DNA of 64,000 bases from NCBI RefSeq assembly GCF_006569205.1, contig NZ_VIGD01000005.1, positions 1 to 64,000 of the forward strand, given 5' to 3'. The stretch's first letter is position 1. Each line of letters starts with the position of its first letter. This DNA comes from Ureibacillus terrenus (lineage in GTDB: Bacteria > Bacillota > Bacilli > Bacillales_A > Planococcaceae). A program made the position numbers and the translations under genes. Shown here in pieces: positions 51,660 to 62,808 of this stretch. The notes under the pieces are model-generated. The model saw nothing but the letters and a program-made list of their open reading frames with translations, made no database searches and had not been told where the DNA came from.

Positions 51660-52799
51660 TCAATCTTTGACGTTTGTTGCAAGAAATTGCCTGTACAGAA
51701 GTTCCTCCAGTTGCGGCTGTTTCACGGAACTTTCGGCATTTTCCACCCCCAGTTCCTGCAGAAGCCGCACAAATCGGAGGACCGGCAAAAGCGCATCCTC
51801 CGTGCAGATCCGATTGGACCAGCGGAAAAAATCCGAAATCACCGCCCGGTTGATGGCATGCACTTTTATTCCGCAAAGCCCAATAAAATACATCAGCTCC
51901 GTCTGCCATTCAACTGCGCAAACCTTCAGCGCTTCATTGCCGCAGATCGGCACGCCGAGAAAGGATGGAAGATGTTCAAGATTCAGCCGAAGTTCATAAA
52001 CGCTTCTTAAAAATAAATCATTGACACCTTTTCGGCTAAGTAAAACCCTTGACCGCAAAAAATGTTTGATAAAAAGATGGTATGCTTTTAATACTTTGGA
52101 AAATTCATCGGTCGAGTAAGACTTTGGCAAATAAAACGGGAAATGCTGCCTGAATAGAGGAAGGGGAATGACTTTTGAAAAAAACGTGATGCCTTTCAGA
52201 TGAATGAGATTGGAGAGATACACAAACTGTTTGGATAAAGGATCGTAGGTCATGAGAAATTTCGGCCCATTTTCGCCGCAAGCAAATTGCTGGAGTTGAT
52301 GAGGAAGGGTCACTTTTTGGAAGCCTTTTGTTCCATTGAGTTTATTGACAGGAGTTAACGGAATCCAAATGGGCATAATCTTTTTTTGAAGATATCCTTG
52401 ATTTCGTTCCATCAAACGTTTATGATGAATGGGACTGCATTGGAACTCGATGGCATAAATGGAATCGTTCTTATTGACCAATAAATCGGGCCTCTGTCTT
52501 AGTTCCGGCAAATAGGATTCCAGTTCCACCCGGAGCTCCAGGGAGCGGAAAAAACCAAATAGCTGCTCTTTTCCCAGCAGATGCTCCATCGTTTCGCCTT
52601 CCGAAAACGTTGAATCGCATCGGCTTTTTGTTATATGGGCAAAGTGGGGAATCCTGATATGGCCGATTTTCAATTGAAGCGGTCCGCCGCATTGGGGACA
52701 GTAAAACTTTTTTTCTTCCCTTAAACGTCTCAAGGTTGTATGAGGGATCTTGGAATCAATGATAAATTTCTCCTGATTTTCAGTTACTGCTACCAGCAC
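51660..52799 (-). CDS. coiA: Competence protein CoiA
   Basis: This protein of about 379 residues has the CoiA zinc segment FYCPQCGGPLQLKIGHIRIPHFAH and the PD-(D/E)xK nuclease-like RPDLLV...YAIEFQCSP. CoiA helps process or protect DNA during transformation. GTG at 52799 follows AAAAGGGGGG; the frame extends 36 codons upstream with a hydrophobic stretch that does not belong to the family. It is next to mecA, which controls competence. Confidence 0.87.
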   Translation of the reverse strand: MLVAVTENQEKFIIDSKIPHTTLRRLREEKKFYCPQCGGPLQLKIGHIRIPHFAHITKSRCDSTFSEGETMEHLLGKEQLFGFFRSLELRVELESYLPELRQRPDLLVNKNDSIYAIEFQCSPIHHKRLMERNQGYLQKKIMPIWIPLTPVNKLNGTKGFQKVTLPHQLQQFACGENGPKFLMTYDPLSKQFVYLSNLIHLKGITFFSKVIPLPLFRQHFPFYLPKSYSTDEFSKVLKAYHLFIKHFLRSRVLLSRKGVNDLFLRSVYELRLNLEHLPSFLGVPICGNEALKVCAVEWQTELMYFIGLCGIKVHAINRAVISDFFRWSNRICTEDALLPVLRFVRLLQELGVENAESSVKQPQLEELLYRQFLATNVKD

Positions 52800-52904
52800 A
52801 AAATCCCCCCTTTTCAACCATTTTATGTAATGAGGGAGCCGCCCGCAAGAGAAAAAATTGTTTTGCATCCAAGAAAAAAGGGTAAGGAAAAAAAGGCAAA
52901 AAAA

Positions 52905-52930
52905 CAAAAGTGCCCAAATATAGGCACATA
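52905..52930 (-). terminator. Terminator of mecA
   Basis: GTGCC/GGCAC form a short stem (52910-52927); the minus strand continues TTTTGTTTTTTTG. Confidence 0.6.
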
Positions 52931-53572
52931 TTAATCAAAGTAGTGGACAATTGTTTCGAAGCAATCTTCTTCCATAATTGCCGTACCATATTCTTTTAGC
53001 CGGTAAATCGTCATTTTGGAACTTGTTAAATATTCATCCAAAATGGAACGTATATTTTGGCGTGTAGCACTGTCATTGATGCCGGTGAAATCGATGGCAA
53101 CATAGTAATCATTTTCATATTTATATAAAGAGCTGTTTAAGCCGTAATCCACTAAACGGTTCGCCACTGGAACGATCTCATCGATATCCTTGAATTTATA
53201 TATGGACATATTCTTTATTCCTTCATAATTTAGCACATCATCATCTTCGAAGGGATTGAACGGTTCTTTTTGGCCGATTGCCGCTTCATGTTCTTCAAAG
53301 CTGGAGAACAATGCGCCCGGATCCCCGTCATTGACGTTTGCCCGTGTAACGATGACTTCCAAGCCTTGTTCGGAAGCATTCACATGGATCCAGATTGGGC
53401 CATCCAAGTCGAAATATTCTTCCGTATTGATTTCACCAATCATATCCCAAAACAATTCTTCGCCTTTTGCTCTGTTGTACCAAATTTCTTCACGGGTGTA
53501 TCCGCGGTCCTCAATATCACGGTATGTGATAAAGAGCTTGATTGTATTTTCATTTACGCGTTCGATGTCCAT
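52931..53572 (-). CDS. mecA: Adaptor protein MecA
   Basis: This 213-residue protein has the MecA N-terminal domain (ERVNENTIKLFITYRDIEDRGYTREEIWYNR in outline) and the C-terminal ClpC-binding domain (residues 120-213), joined by an acidic linker. It hands ComK and other substrates to ClpCP. The family start MxIERVNE agrees with the ATG, preceded by GAAGGGAG. Confidence 0.95.
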   Translation of the reverse strand: MDIERVNENTIKLFITYRDIEDRGYTREEIWYNRAKGEELFWDMIGEINTEEYFDLDGPIWIHVNASEQGLEVIVTRANVNDGDPGALFSSFEEHEAAIGQKEPFNPFEDDDVLNYEGIKNMSIYKFKDIDEIVPVANRLVDYGLNSSLYKYENDYYVAIDFTGINDSATRQNIRSILDEYLTSSKMTIYRLKEYGTAIMEEDCFETIVHYFD

Positions 53573-53956
53573 GAGACTTCAACTCCCTTCACAGTCATTG
53601 GTTGAAAACCCGAAAGCGTGTATTTAGTATGTTTGAATCGGGGGGAAATTACACCCCAATTCGACAGTGCCTTTCCCCTAATCCTTTCCTTTGGCAAACA
53701 GAACAAAACGCTTTCTATATTTATATGTCTCATTCTATGATTCTATTGTATGATGAAGGAAGAGAAAATGAAAAGGAAAAACACCCTCGAATTAAAATTA
53801 TTTGAATTATTGAACATTGTAGATGACAACCTAAATTAAATCAAGTATTAAGTGAAAAATGATGAATTTTCGTCAGGATTTTTTCGCAAATAAAAAAAGC
53901 GTAATCAAGTCAAACAGAGTTGACTGATTTACACTTTTTTCTGCAAAATTTTATGA
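53573..53956. other. 384-bp region between mecA and spx
   Basis: No supported gene. It holds the spx terminator and an AT-rich part that should contain the mecA promoter. A 24-codon frame at 53768 is discussed as rejected. Confidence 0.5.
53892..53940 (-). terminator. Terminator of spx
   Basis: GTGTAAATCAGTCAA and TTGACTTGATTACGC pair imperfectly around a short loop on the minus strand, then seven T. Confidence 0.65.
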
Positions 53957-54355
53957 TTAATTGACCATTTTTTGCGCTTCCATCAATTGGTAAGCACGGA
54001 CTTTCCGAGGCAAGAAACGTCGGATTTCGTCCTCATTAAAACCGACTTGGAGGCGTTTTTCATCCAAAATGATCGGGCGGCGCAAAAGTCCTGGATGTTC
54101 CTGGATCAATTCATACAATTTTTGCAAAGGCAGGCTTTCCACATCGATGTTCAACTTTTGAAAAACCTTTGAACGAGTGGAAATAATCTCATCCGTTCCG
54201 TCCTCGGTCATTCGCAAAATTTCTTTGATTTCACTGATTGTAAGAGGTTCCGAAAAGATGTTCCGTTCTCTATATGGGATATCATGCTCTTCAAGCCATG
54301 CTTTCGCTTTTCTGCATGATGTGCAGCTCGGTGAAGTATATAATGTTACAATCAT
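53957..54355 (-). CDS. spx: Transcriptional regulator Spx
   Basis: This 132-residue ArsC-fold protein has the redox switch [10 protein letters not shown] at residues 8-17 and the conserved [22 protein letters not shown]. It binds the RNA polymerase alpha subunit under disulphide stress and is degraded by ClpXP with YjbH. Length equals the Bacillus protein. AAGGGAAGTGG precedes the ATG. Confidence 0.97.
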   Translation of the reverse strand: MIVTLYTSPSCTSCRKAKAWLEEHDIPYRERNIFSEPLTISEIKEILRMTEDGTDEIISTRSKVFQKLNIDVESLPLQKLYELIQEHPGLLRRPIILDEKRLQVGFNEDEIRRFLPRKVRAYQLMEAQKMVN

Positions 54356-54752
54356 TGTTCCACTTCCCTTCTATTATTGATTGTTCTATATTCATCAAAA
54401 GCATTTACTTCTGAGTAAGCATTTATCAATTTAGAATTAGTATTATTTTAAATTCTGTATCAATTATACACTATTCTTCCCGATTTGAATATAGTTAATT
54501 TAAAAAATTATATATTTTATGGTAAATTTCTTAAAAAATTCGTTGATTTTGCTTTGTTGAAGACAAAAATCCTTTTTCTGCAATAGTGAAATTGCGCCGA
54601 TGCCTCCCTGATGTCCATGCTTTTCATTTCTCAATTAACTTACAATAATCGAGAATATTCTTAATTTATTGACAAAATGCATCTTTTATGTTTCTACTAC
54701 AGTATTACCCAATTCTGTTTATTCTCATTCCAGGATGAATAAATTTTCATGT
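54356..54752. other. AT-rich region between spx and the trp leader
   Basis: No gene was found. The first part should contain the spx promoters on the minus strand; no operator could be assigned. The strand is very AT-rich from 54420 to 54560. Confidence 0.5.
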
Positions 54753-54781
54753 TTGATTTTTCCTATAAATTACTTTATAAT
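54753..54781 (+). promoter_or_regulatory. SigA promoter of the trpS leader
   Basis: TTGATT (54753-54758) and TATAAT (54776-54781) are 17 bp apart. Transcription would start near 54788. Confidence 0.6.
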
Positions 54782-54787
54782 TCACTC

Positions 54788-55055
54788 ATAATTTATCGAT
54801 GAAAATGCATAATGAAACAGCGATGACGAAGGAGAGTACATTTGCCTTCTGCGCCAAGAGAGTCTGTGGCTGGTGCGAACAGATCGCAGCGGCAAATGGA
54901 ATGGGCTTCCGAGCTAGCTTTACGAAAGAAGAGTAGTAAAGCACGTCCACTTCACGTTACGAAGAACCAAGTGGCCTCTTTAGGCAAACTGGGTGGTACC
55001 GCGGATACACATCATTCGTCCCAATACAACTGTATTGGCCGTTTGATGTTTTTTT
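54788..55055 (+). ncRNA. Tryptophan T-box leader
   Basis: It has the conserved T-box sequence CTGGGTGGTACCGCGG (about 54989-55004), which pairs with the uncharged tRNA end. A specifier loop GGAATGG with TGG (54902-54904) gives Trp. A terminator (CCAATAC/GTATTGG with outer ATCA/TGAT and T7 at 55049) precedes trpS. Uncharged tRNA-Trp would favour the antiterminator and trpS expression. Confidence 0.93.
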
Positions 55056-55069
55056 ATGGAACAAAATAG

Positions 55070-56252
<1,183 letters not shown>

Positions 56253-56294
56253 GCCACCATCCCTTCTTTTCCCTTTTTATTCATCAATGAAAAT

Positions 56295-56329
56295 AAAAAT
56301 GCGTTTAGCACCGGGCTAAACGCATTTTT
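56295..56329. terminator. Bidirectional terminator after fabF
   Basis: AAAAATGCGTTTAGC/GCTAAACGCATTTTT form a 15-bp stem with T-rich flanks on both strands. Confidence 0.85.
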
Positions 56330-56335
56330 ATTTTA

Positions 56336-57574
56336 TTATTCCTCGATCTTTTTGAAAACGAGGCTTGCATTATGTCCTCCGAAACCTAGCGAGTTGCTCA
56401 TCGCATAACGGATGTCCGCTTTGCGCGCTTCATTTGGTACATAGTCAAGATCGCATTCAGGATCCGGATTGTGCAAGTTGATTGTCGGAGGCAGGATGCC
56501 CTCCTTCAATGCCAAAACCGTGAAAATCGCTTCCACACCGCCGGCAGCGCCAAGCAAATGGCCTGTCATGGATTTTGTGGAACTCATCGCAAGTTTATAG
56601 GCATGGTCGCCAAATACTGTTTTGACCGCCATTGTTTCATATAAGTCATTGTATGGCGTGCTTGTTCCATGGGCATTAATATAATCGATATCTGTCGGGT
56701 CAATGCCGGCATCATCAATGGCATGCTTGATCGCACGGGCGGCGCCTTCCCCATTTGGAGCCGGAGCCGTAATATGGTAAGCATCGCCCGTTGCACCATA
56801 GCCGATGATTTCCGCATAAATTTTTGCACCGCGCGCTTTGGCAAATTCATATTCCTCGAGTACCAGCACTCCTGCCCCTTCGCCCATGACAAATCCGTCG
56901 CGGTCTTTATCAAACGGGCGGGATGCCGTATTTGGGTCAGGATTCAATGAAAGAGCAGTGGCTGAACAGAAACCGGCAAGCGCCATTTTAACGATTGGGG
57001 CTTCTGTTCCTCCCGTAATCATCACATCTGCGTCGCCGCGCTGAATGACCTTAAACGCGTCTCCAATCGAATTCGTTCCTGATGCGCATGCAGTCACTGT
57101 ACATGCATTTGGACCTTTGGCGCCCAAATAGATGGAAACTTGTCCGCTCGCCATATCCGGAATCATCATCGGAACAAAAAATGGACTTACGCGGCGAGGA
57201 CCACGCTTTTGAAACGTCTCAAATTGCTCCTCGTATGTTTCCATTCCGCCGATGCCGGAGCCGATCCATACGCCGACCCGATCGGCAATTTCATCCGTAA
57301 TCTCCAAATTCGCATCTTTCACGGCCATCAAGGCGGAAGCGACGGCAAAATGGGTGAAACGGTCCATTCTTCTTGCTTCTTTTCGCTCAATAAATTGTTC
57401 AATATCAAAATCTTTAACTTCCGCAGCCACTTTCGCCGGGAATAAATCCGCATCCACTCTTGTCAACGGCCCAATGCCGGATTTGCCTTCTTTGATTGCA
57501 GACCATGTTTCTTCCACTGTATTTCCAAGCGGAGTAACGGCACCAACGCCGGTTACAACTACTCTCCTTTTCAT
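56336..57574 (-). CDS. fabF: 3-oxoacyl-ACP synthase II
   Basis: This 412-residue condensing enzyme has the Cys in [13 protein letters not shown], His in [11 protein letters not shown] and His in [10 protein letters not shown]. It elongates acyl-ACP in fatty acid synthesis. It follows fabH by 73 bp in the same direction. AAGGGGG precedes the ATG. Confidence 0.96.
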   Translation of the reverse strand: MKRRVVVTGVGAVTPLGNTVEETWSAIKEGKSGIGPLTRVDADLFPAKVAAEVKDFDIEQFIERKEARRMDRFTHFAVASALMAVKDANLEITDEIADRVGVWIGSGIGGMETYEEQFETFQKRGPRRVSPFFVPMMIPDMASGQVSIYLGAKGPNACTVTACASGTNSIGDAFKVIQRGDADVMITGGTEAPIVKMALAGFCSATALSLNPDPNTASRPFDKDRDGFVMGEGAGVLVLEEYEFAKARGAKIYAEIIGYGATGDAYHITAPAPNGEGAARAIKHAIDDAGIDPTDIDYINAHGTSTPYNDLYETMAVKTVFGDHAYKLAMSSTKSMTGHLLGAAGGVEAIFTVLALKEGILPPTINLHNPDPECDLDYVPNEARKADIRYAMSNSLGFGGHNASLVFKKIEE

Positions 57575-57647
57575 GTCTCTCTTGAACCCCCTTACAAATC
57601 ACTATAATTATAAATTACTATAACTCGATGGGGAAAATCTATATCAT

Positions 57648-58586
57648 TTATTTTCCCCAACGGATGACAGCGCCGCCCCATGTGAGCCCTCCGCCGAATC
57701 CGACTAAAACAACAATATCGTCATCTTTGATTTTTCCTTCATCCAGTTCATCTTTTAACGCGATTCCGATGGAGGAAGATGAAGTATTGCCATACTTATG
57801 AATGCGTTTGGACAATTTATCTTCGGACAATTCCAATCTCTCTCTCGCCGCTTCCATGATGCGGATATTCGCCTGGTGCGGCACGAGGAAATCCACATCT
57901 TCCTTCGACAGCCCCGCCTTTTCAATGACCGATAATGCAGTGGCCCCCATTTGGCGTACAGCAAATTTAAATACTTCACGACCGTTCATGTAAATGAAAT
58001 TTTCATCATTCATATGCAAATATTTTCCTCCTGAACCGTCCGCCCCTAATTCAAAAGCCAAAATGCCTCTTCCTTCCGACACTTTGCCGACCACGGCGGC
58101 GCTTGCTCCGTCTCCGAACAGCACGGCCGTATTACGGTCCTTCCAATCCGTAATTTTGGATAATTTTTCTGCACCTACCACTAATACATAGTCATAATTG
58201 TTGCTTTCTACAAATAATTTTGCCGTCGCCAGGGCATAAATAAATCCGGAACATGCGGCGGATAAATCCATGGCAGCCGCATTCACGGCCCCCAATTTTT
58301 CCTGTATTTGGCATGCGACACTTGGGAAGGCGCGATCCGGCGTAACCGTCGCAACCAATATCAAACCGATCTGCTCAGGGCTGATTCCGGCATTTTCTAG
58401 TGCCTTTTTCGCCGCTTTATAAGCCATATCCGAGGTATCTTCATCTTCCCGGGCGATCCTTCTTTCTTCAATGCCCGTCCGGGTGCGGATCCATTCATCG
58501 TTTGTATCCAGAATTTTTTCCAAATCAAAATTCGTCACAACTTTTTCAGGAATATATTTTCCTAAACCGAGTATTCCAGCGTTCAT
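57648..58586 (-). CDS. fabH: 3-oxoacyl-ACP synthase III
   Basis: This protein of about 312 residues has the Cys in [11 protein letters not shown], His in VPHQANIRI and Asn in YGNTSSSS. It starts fatty acid synthesis from acyl-CoA and malonyl-ACP. ATG at 58586 fits the family start (M-K/N-AGILG); ATG at 58592 is alternative. It is preceded by a promoter with a FapR-like site, so fabH-fabF would respond to malonyl-CoA. Confidence 0.96.
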   Translation of the reverse strand: MNAGILGLGKYIPEKVVTNFDLEKILDTNDEWIRTRTGIEERRIAREDEDTSDMAYKAAKKALENAGISPEQIGLILVATVTPDRAFPSVACQIQEKLGAVNAAAMDLSAACSGFIYALATAKLFVESNNYDYVLVVGAEKLSKITDWKDRNTAVLFGDGASAAVVGKVSEGRGILAFELGADGSGGKYLHMNDENFIYMNGREVFKFAVRQMGATALSVIEKAGLSKEDVDFLVPHQANIRIMEAARERLELSEDKLSKRIHKYGNTSSSSIGIALKDELDEGKIKDDDIVVLVGFGGGLTWGGAVIRWGK

Positions 58587-58617
58587 GGTCATTTAACCCC
58601 CATTATTAATACTTACG

Positions 58618-58663
58618 ATTAGTAGTTGGTCATAATTATAGACCATCATGCAAATTTTCACAA
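58618..58663 (-). promoter_or_regulatory. fabH promoter with FapR-like operator
   Basis: Minus-strand TTGTGA (58658-58663) and TATAAT (58635-58640), 17 bp apart. The operator-like ATTATGACCAACTACTAAT (58618-58636) starts inside the -10. It matches the FapR dyad (ATTAGTACC...GTACTAAT) in 14 of 19 positions by eye. In B. subtilis FapR sits at the same place. Confidence 0.7.
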
Positions 58664-58703
58664 TAATAAAATTGAATTATACCAAAAAGTTTATTGTTTA
58701 TTT

Positions 58704-58732
58704 TTGACAGACTGTGTTATCATTATTAAGAT
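58704..58732 (+). promoter_or_regulatory. SigA promoter of the DUF2929 gene
   Basis: TTGACA (58704-58709) and TAAGAT (58727-58732) are 17 bp apart, about 50 bp before the start codon. Confidence 0.6.
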
Positions 58733-58781
58733 GAACCATGCATATATTGAGTAATTTATGGGCAATAGAGGTGAAAACGAA

Positions 58782-58979
58782 ATGCAATATATTATCTCGT
58801 TCATTTTGGGAATCTTGTTGATTTCAATGTTAAGCTACGTGGTTGGTTCCATTTTGGGCGTGCCATTCGACTTTACGACAACTGCATTTATTGCTGTCAT
58901 CTTCCTTATTCTTGTTTGGATCGTAGCTGCAATCATCCCTAGCGAATCTCCAAAAGAACTTAAATCTGACCAAAAATAA
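58782..58979 (+). CDS. Small membrane protein, DUF2929 (YjzB-like)
   Basis: This 65-residue protein has two hydrophobic helices and the stretch GSILGVPFDFTTTAFIAVIF, as in DUF2929 proteins next to Bacillus fabH. Function unknown. ATG at 58782 is 8 bp after GAGGTG; an earlier ATG at 58758 has none. Confidence 0.78.
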   Translation: MQYIISFILGILLISMLSYVVGSILGVPFDFTTTAFIAVIFLILVWIVAAIIPSESPKELKSDQK

Positions 58980-58991
58980 TAATCGGTAATG

Positions 58992-59030
58992 AAAAAACCG
59001 AATGGGTTTCGATTTCCCATTCGGTTTTTT
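58992..59030. terminator. Bidirectional terminator between the DUF2929 gene and clpB
   Basis: AAAAAACCGAATGGG and CCCATTCGGTTTTTT form a 15-bp perfect stem with T-runs on both strands. Confidence 0.85.
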
Positions 59031-59057
59031 CATTGAATTTGAACATCCCTGGAATTT

Positions 59058-61196
59058 TCATTTCTTTTCTTTCAAAACGGCCAATTGTCCATCCTGCAAG
59101 GAAACCCTCATCGTTTCTCCCGGCAAAATTTCCCCTTTCAGCAATTCTTTCGCCACGGCCGTTTCCACATGACGCTGTACGAAACGCTTCAAAGGTCTTG
59201 CCCCGAATTGCGGATCTACGCCGTTTTCCACCACCCATTTGACCACTTCATCATCGACAATCAATGTAATATCGTTTTCTGCCACCCGCTCCTGCAATTC
59301 TTTGATATATTTCCGGGCAATCGCTTCGAAATGTTCGTCCGAGAGGGCATGGAACAGAATGATGTCATCAATGCGGTTCAACAATTCCGGCTTAAAATGC
59401 TTGCGGAGTTCGCCCATCACCACTTTTTCCACTTCTTCGTTCAATTCGGCACCCGCGTCCAGCAAATATTGGGAACCGATATTGGATGTCATGATGACGA
59501 TGGTATTGGCAAAATTGACGAGGCGTCCCTGGCTGTCCGTAATCCGTCCGTCATCAAGGATTTGCAGCAAAATGTTCGCCACATCCGGATGGGCTTTTTC
59601 AATTTCGTCCAGCAAAATGACGGAATATGGATTTCTGCGCACCGCTTCCGTCAACTGGCCTCCTTCTTCGTAGCCGACATATCCCGGAGGTGCGCCGACA
59701 AGCCGAGATACGCTATGTTTTTCCATATATTCGCTCATATCAATCCGGATAAAATGATCTTCCGAATCGAACAATTGGGCTGCCAATGCTTTGGCAAGTT
59801 CGGTTTTCCCTACGCCTGTCGGGCCAAGGAAAATGAAGGAGCCGATCGGACGGTTCGGATCTTTGATTCCGGAACGGGCGCGCCATACCGCTTCCGTCAC
59901 GAGTTTGACCGCCTCATCCTGTCCGACCACCCGTTCATGCAAGGTTTCTTTCAGGCGCAGCAATTTCTCGCGCTCGCCTTCCATCAATTTCGCCACCGGA
60001 ATTCCGGTCCAGCGGGAAACGATGGTCGCAATTTCGTCGGCCGTCACTTCTTCGCGCAATAGCCGGTTTTCGGAACCCTTGGCCAGCGATTCCTCCAATT
60101 GTTTGATTTCCTTTTCGATGTCAGGAATTTTTCCATATTGGAGTTCCGCCATTTTGTTCAAATCCATCCGGGCCTGTGCATCTTCCAGCTGGCGGCGGTA
60201 TTCGTCCAACAATTCCCGTTTCTTTTGCAATTGTTCCAAACCTTGTTTTTCAAATTCCCATTTCTTTTTCAATTCTTGCTGTTCTTCTTTTAATGCTTTC
60301 AATTCTTCCCTTAACGCTTCCAGCCGTTTTTTGCTCGCTTCATCCGTCTCTTTCATCAGCGCCTGTTCTTCAATTTCCAGCTGCATCACCCGGCGCGTCA
60401 CATCATCCAGCTCCTGCGGCATGGAATCGATTTCCGTCCGGATCATCGCGCAGGCCTCATCAATCAAATCGATGGCCTTATCCGGCAAAAAGCGGTCCGT
60501 AATATAACGGTTGGAAAGCTGGGCGGCTGCAATAATGGCCCGGTCATGGATTCGCACCCCATGATGGAGTTCAAAACGTTCTTTCAGCCCCCGCAAAATC
60601 GAAATCGTATCTTCCACGGAAGGCTCCCTGACCATCACTTGCTGGAAACGGCGTTCTAAAGCCGGATCCTTTTCGATATATTTCCGATACTCATCCAATG
60701 TCGTCGCTCCGATGCAATGAAGTTCGCCGCGGGCAAGCATCGGTTTCAAAATGTTGCCGGCATCCATGGAACCTTCCGCCCTTCCGGCACCGACGATTGT
60801 ATGGATTTCATCGATGAATAAAATGATTTTTCCTTCGGATTCCCGGATGGACTTTAAAACGCTTTTTAAACGCTCCTCAAATTGCCCCCGGAAACTGGCT
60901 CCGGCAATCAACGAACTCATATCCAGTTCCCATATGACGCAATCTTTCAATGCTTCCGGCACATCTTTCCGGACAATCCGCTGCGCAAGCCCTTCCACAA
61001 TCGCCGTTTTTCCGACGCCTGGTTCCCCGATGAGCACAGGATTGTTTTTCGTCTTTCTGGATAAAATACGAATAACATTCCGTATTTCTTCGTCCCGTCC
61101 GATGACCGGATCGATTTTTCCTTTTTTGACTTCTTCGTTCAAATTCCGCCCGAATTTTTCCAAAGGATTGCGGAGATCTTCCTGCTGCAATTGCAT
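59058..61196 (-). CDS. clpB: Disaggregase ClpB without the N-terminal domain
   Basis: This 712-residue protein begins within the linker before the first AAA+ domain ([10 protein letters not shown]). It has Walker A GEPGVGKT and [10 protein letters not shown], the full M-domain coiled coil (about residues 260-370), and the second AAA+ ([19 protein letters not shown]). Normal ClpB is about 860 residues, so the Clp_N domain is absent. The start is well supported: GAGGTGG four bases upstream, and a strong promoter with CtsR sites lies just beyond. ClpB works with DnaK to dissolve aggregates; the N-domain helps bind some substrates but is not always required. Confidence 0.93.
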   Translation of the reverse strand: MQLQQEDLRNPLEKFGRNLNEEVKKGKIDPVIGRDEEIRNVIRILSRKTKNNPVLIGEPGVGKTAIVEGLAQRIVRKDVPEALKDCVIWELDMSSLIAGASFRGQFEERLKSVLKSIRESEGKIILFIDEIHTIVGAGRAEGSMDAGNILKPMLARGELHCIGATTLDEYRKYIEKDPALERRFQQVMVREPSVEDTISILRGLKERFELHHGVRIHDRAIIAAAQLSNRYITDRFLPDKAIDLIDEACAMIRTEIDSMPQELDDVTRRVMQLEIEEQALMKETDEASKKRLEALREELKALKEEQQELKKKWEFEKQGLEQLQKKRELLDEYRRQLEDAQARMDLNKMAELQYGKIPDIEKEIKQLEESLAKGSENRLLREEVTADEIATIVSRWTGIPVAKLMEGEREKLLRLKETLHERVVGQDEAVKLVTEAVWRARSGIKDPNRPIGSFIFLGPTGVGKTELAKALAAQLFDSEDHFIRIDMSEYMEKHSVSRLVGAPPGYVGYEEGGQLTEAVRRNPYSVILLDEIEKAHPDVANILLQILDDGRITDSQGRLVNFANTIVIMTSNIGSQYLLDAGAELNEEVEKVVMGELRKHFKPELLNRIDDIILFHALSDEHFEAIARKYIKELQERVAENDITLIVDDEVVKWVVENGVDPQFGARPLKRFVQRHVETAVAKELLKGEILPGETMRVSLQDGQLAVLKEKK

Positions 61197-61216
61197 ATAA
61201 CCACCTCTTCATAACG

Positions 61217-61269
61217 TTTGACCATTCTTGACTAATCTTGATTATAATTTTATAAACATGGAAATGCAA
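61217..61269 (-). promoter_or_regulatory. clpB promoter with CtsR-type heptads
   Basis: Minus-strand TTGCAT (61264-61269) and TATAAT (61241-61246) are 17 bp apart. Three heptads follow with 3-bp spacers: AATCAAG (61237-61243), AGTCAAG (61227-61233) and GGTCAAA (61217-61223). CtsR binds GGTCAAA-type tandem heptads with this spacing in Bacillales. Confidence 0.78.
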
Positions 61270-61385
61270 AAAATCTCTCCTAAATTATTCAAAATATCCC
61301 TCATGCAAATGTGGTATTATAATTATAGGTTTTACCGTTTGTTTTGAAGGAACCCTTACATCAGTTACAAGGATGTGATAAATAC

Positions 61386-62081
61386 ATGGTTTTAATGGAT
61401 AAGGTTCCTATGGATTTCCAGTCATTATTCGAAGAGCATGGCCTTTTAATGAAGATTGATAAAGGAAATCAAATTTTCCGGGAAGGCGAAAATGCGGATG
61501 AATTTTATCTCATCCTGAAAGGGACGGTGCAAGTAAGCAAAGAAACGGAAAACGGAAAAGAATTGACGCTGAGAATTTGCGGCCCCGACTCCCTCATCGG
61601 GGAATGCGCCGTTTTCGGACCTCCTGCCATTCATACAATGTCCGCAAAAGCTCTGACATATACCGAGCTTTTAATGATAAAAAAAGATGCGCTCGAAATG
61701 TTGCTGACGGAACAGCCGACTTTAATGATCGAATATATTAAATGGCTGCAAAACGAACATCTGAAAACCCAGAGCATTTTAAGGGATCTGGTGATGCACG
61801 GCAAAAAAGGCGCCCTCTATTCAACGCTGATCCGGCTAACAAATACGTACGGAAAATTGGATGAGAATGGGGATATTTATATCGACATCAATTTGACCAA
61901 CACCGATCTCGCCAATCTTTGTTCGACAAGTAGGGAAACGGTCAATCGCATGCTCAATGATTTGAAAAAACAGGGGGTTGTTTCCTTTGAAAAGAGCACC
62001 ATCATCATCCACGATCTGGATCATTTGAAAAATGAGATATGCTGCGAAGGCTGCCCGATCAACATTTGCCGCATCGACTAA
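61386..62081 (+). CDS. fnr: Crp/Fnr-family regulator, Fnr type with C-terminal cysteines
   Basis: This protein of about 231 residues has a cyclic-nucleotide-like N-domain and an HTH (DLANLCSTSRETVNRML). The tail CCEGCPINIC has the Cys spacing of B. subtilis Fnr, which holds a 4Fe-4S cluster there. It would act as an oxygen sensor. ATG at 61386 follows AAGGATGTGAT; an upstream TTG at 61344 has no site. A TATAAT at 61318-61323 is likely its -10. It is convergent with the nos maturation genes. Confidence 0.88.
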   Translation: MVLMDKVPMDFQSLFEEHGLLMKIDKGNQIFREGENADEFYLILKGTVQVSKETENGKELTLRICGPDSLIGECAVFGPPAIHTMSAKALTYTELLMIKKDALEMLLTEQPTLMIEYIKWLQNEHLKTQSILRDLVMHGKKGALYSTLIRLTNTYGKLDENGDIYIDINLTNTDLANLCSTSRETVNRMLNDLKKQGVVSFEKSTIIIHDLDHLKNEICCEGCPINICRID

Positions 62082-62086
62082 AAATA

Positions 62087-62125
62087 GCGAATTGGAAAAC
62101 GGCCGTTTTTCCAATTCGCTTTTTT
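62087..62125 (+). terminator. Terminator of fnr
   Basis: GCGAATTGGAAAA and TTTTCCAATTCGC form a 13-bp stem with T6 after it. It may also serve the convergent ABC gene. Confidence 0.8.
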
Positions 62126-62130
62126 CATTT

Positions 62131-62808
62131 TTATAATCCGATTTTTTGCAGCCAAAGGTCTTCGAGATGCCGGCATTGGTGGTCCTGTAATAATCGTTCC
62201 ACTTCACCGGCGGCCAAAATTCTTCCTTCATGCAAAATGATGACATCATCCGCCAGCTGTTCCGCAAAAGCCAACATATGGGTCGAAAACAGGACCGTCG
62301 CCCCCCGGCTGCGTTCTTCCGCCATCATTTCCTTCAGCCGGGCGATCCAATACGGATCCAGACCGTTTGTCGGCTCGTCCATGATAATCAATCCATCCCC
62401 GCCGATGAGGCTTTGGGCCAAATTCAGCCGTTGGCGCATTCCTTTCGAAAAAGAGGACACTTTCTGTTTTTTCACTTCATACAGTCCGACCCGCTTCAAG
62501 ATTTCATCTTGTTCCGCTTTTCCGACCTTCTTTAAAGATGCCAAAAGGCCCAATACTTCTTCCGCCGTCAACATTCCGGGAAAATCCACATCATCCGGCA
62601 TATAGCGCACAATCCCCCGATTATGCCAAATGAGCTCGCCGCCCGTCGGCTTTTCCTGGTTGGTCAAAAGGCGGATCAGCGTGCTTTTCCCAGCGCCGTT
62701 GCCTCCCGCAAGCGCAACGATGCGTCCTCTCCGGATGGCGAAATCCGCTTCATGGAGACCTCTGTTGTTTTTATAGATTTTTTTTAAATTCCTTGCTTCC
62801 ACAATCAT
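62131..62808 (-). CDS. nosF: ABC transporter ATPase, NosF-like
   Basis: This 225-residue ATPase has Walker A GGNGAGKST, signature FSKGMRQR, Walker B LIIMDEPTNG and the H-loop STHM. With the permease encoded before it, it forms the NosFY exporter thought to supply sulphur or other parts for the Cu-Z site of N2O reductase. It overlaps the permease gene by 4 bp (ATGA). The naming depends on NosL upstream. Confidence 0.8.
   Translation of the reverse strand: MIVEARNLKKIYKNNRGLHEADFAIRRGRIVALAGGNGAGKSTLIRLLTNQEKPTGGELIWHNRGIVRYMPDDVDFPGMLTAEEVLGLLASLKKVGKAEQDEILKRVGLYEVKKQKVSSFSKGMRQRLNLAQSLIGGDGLIIMDEPTNGLDPYWIARLKEMMAEERSRGATVLFSTHMLAFAEQLADDVIILHEGRILAAGEVERLLQDHQCRHLEDLWLQKIGL

Noticed and set aside
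53768-53839. 23-residue frame (MKRKNTLELKLF...) with GAAGGAAGAG upstream
   Set aside because: Has a fair ribosome site, but it is very short, AT-rich and without known relatives; not enough support.
59085-60062. 325-codon plus-strand frame
   Set aside because: Opposite clpB; Phe/His-rich shadow of a well-supported gene.
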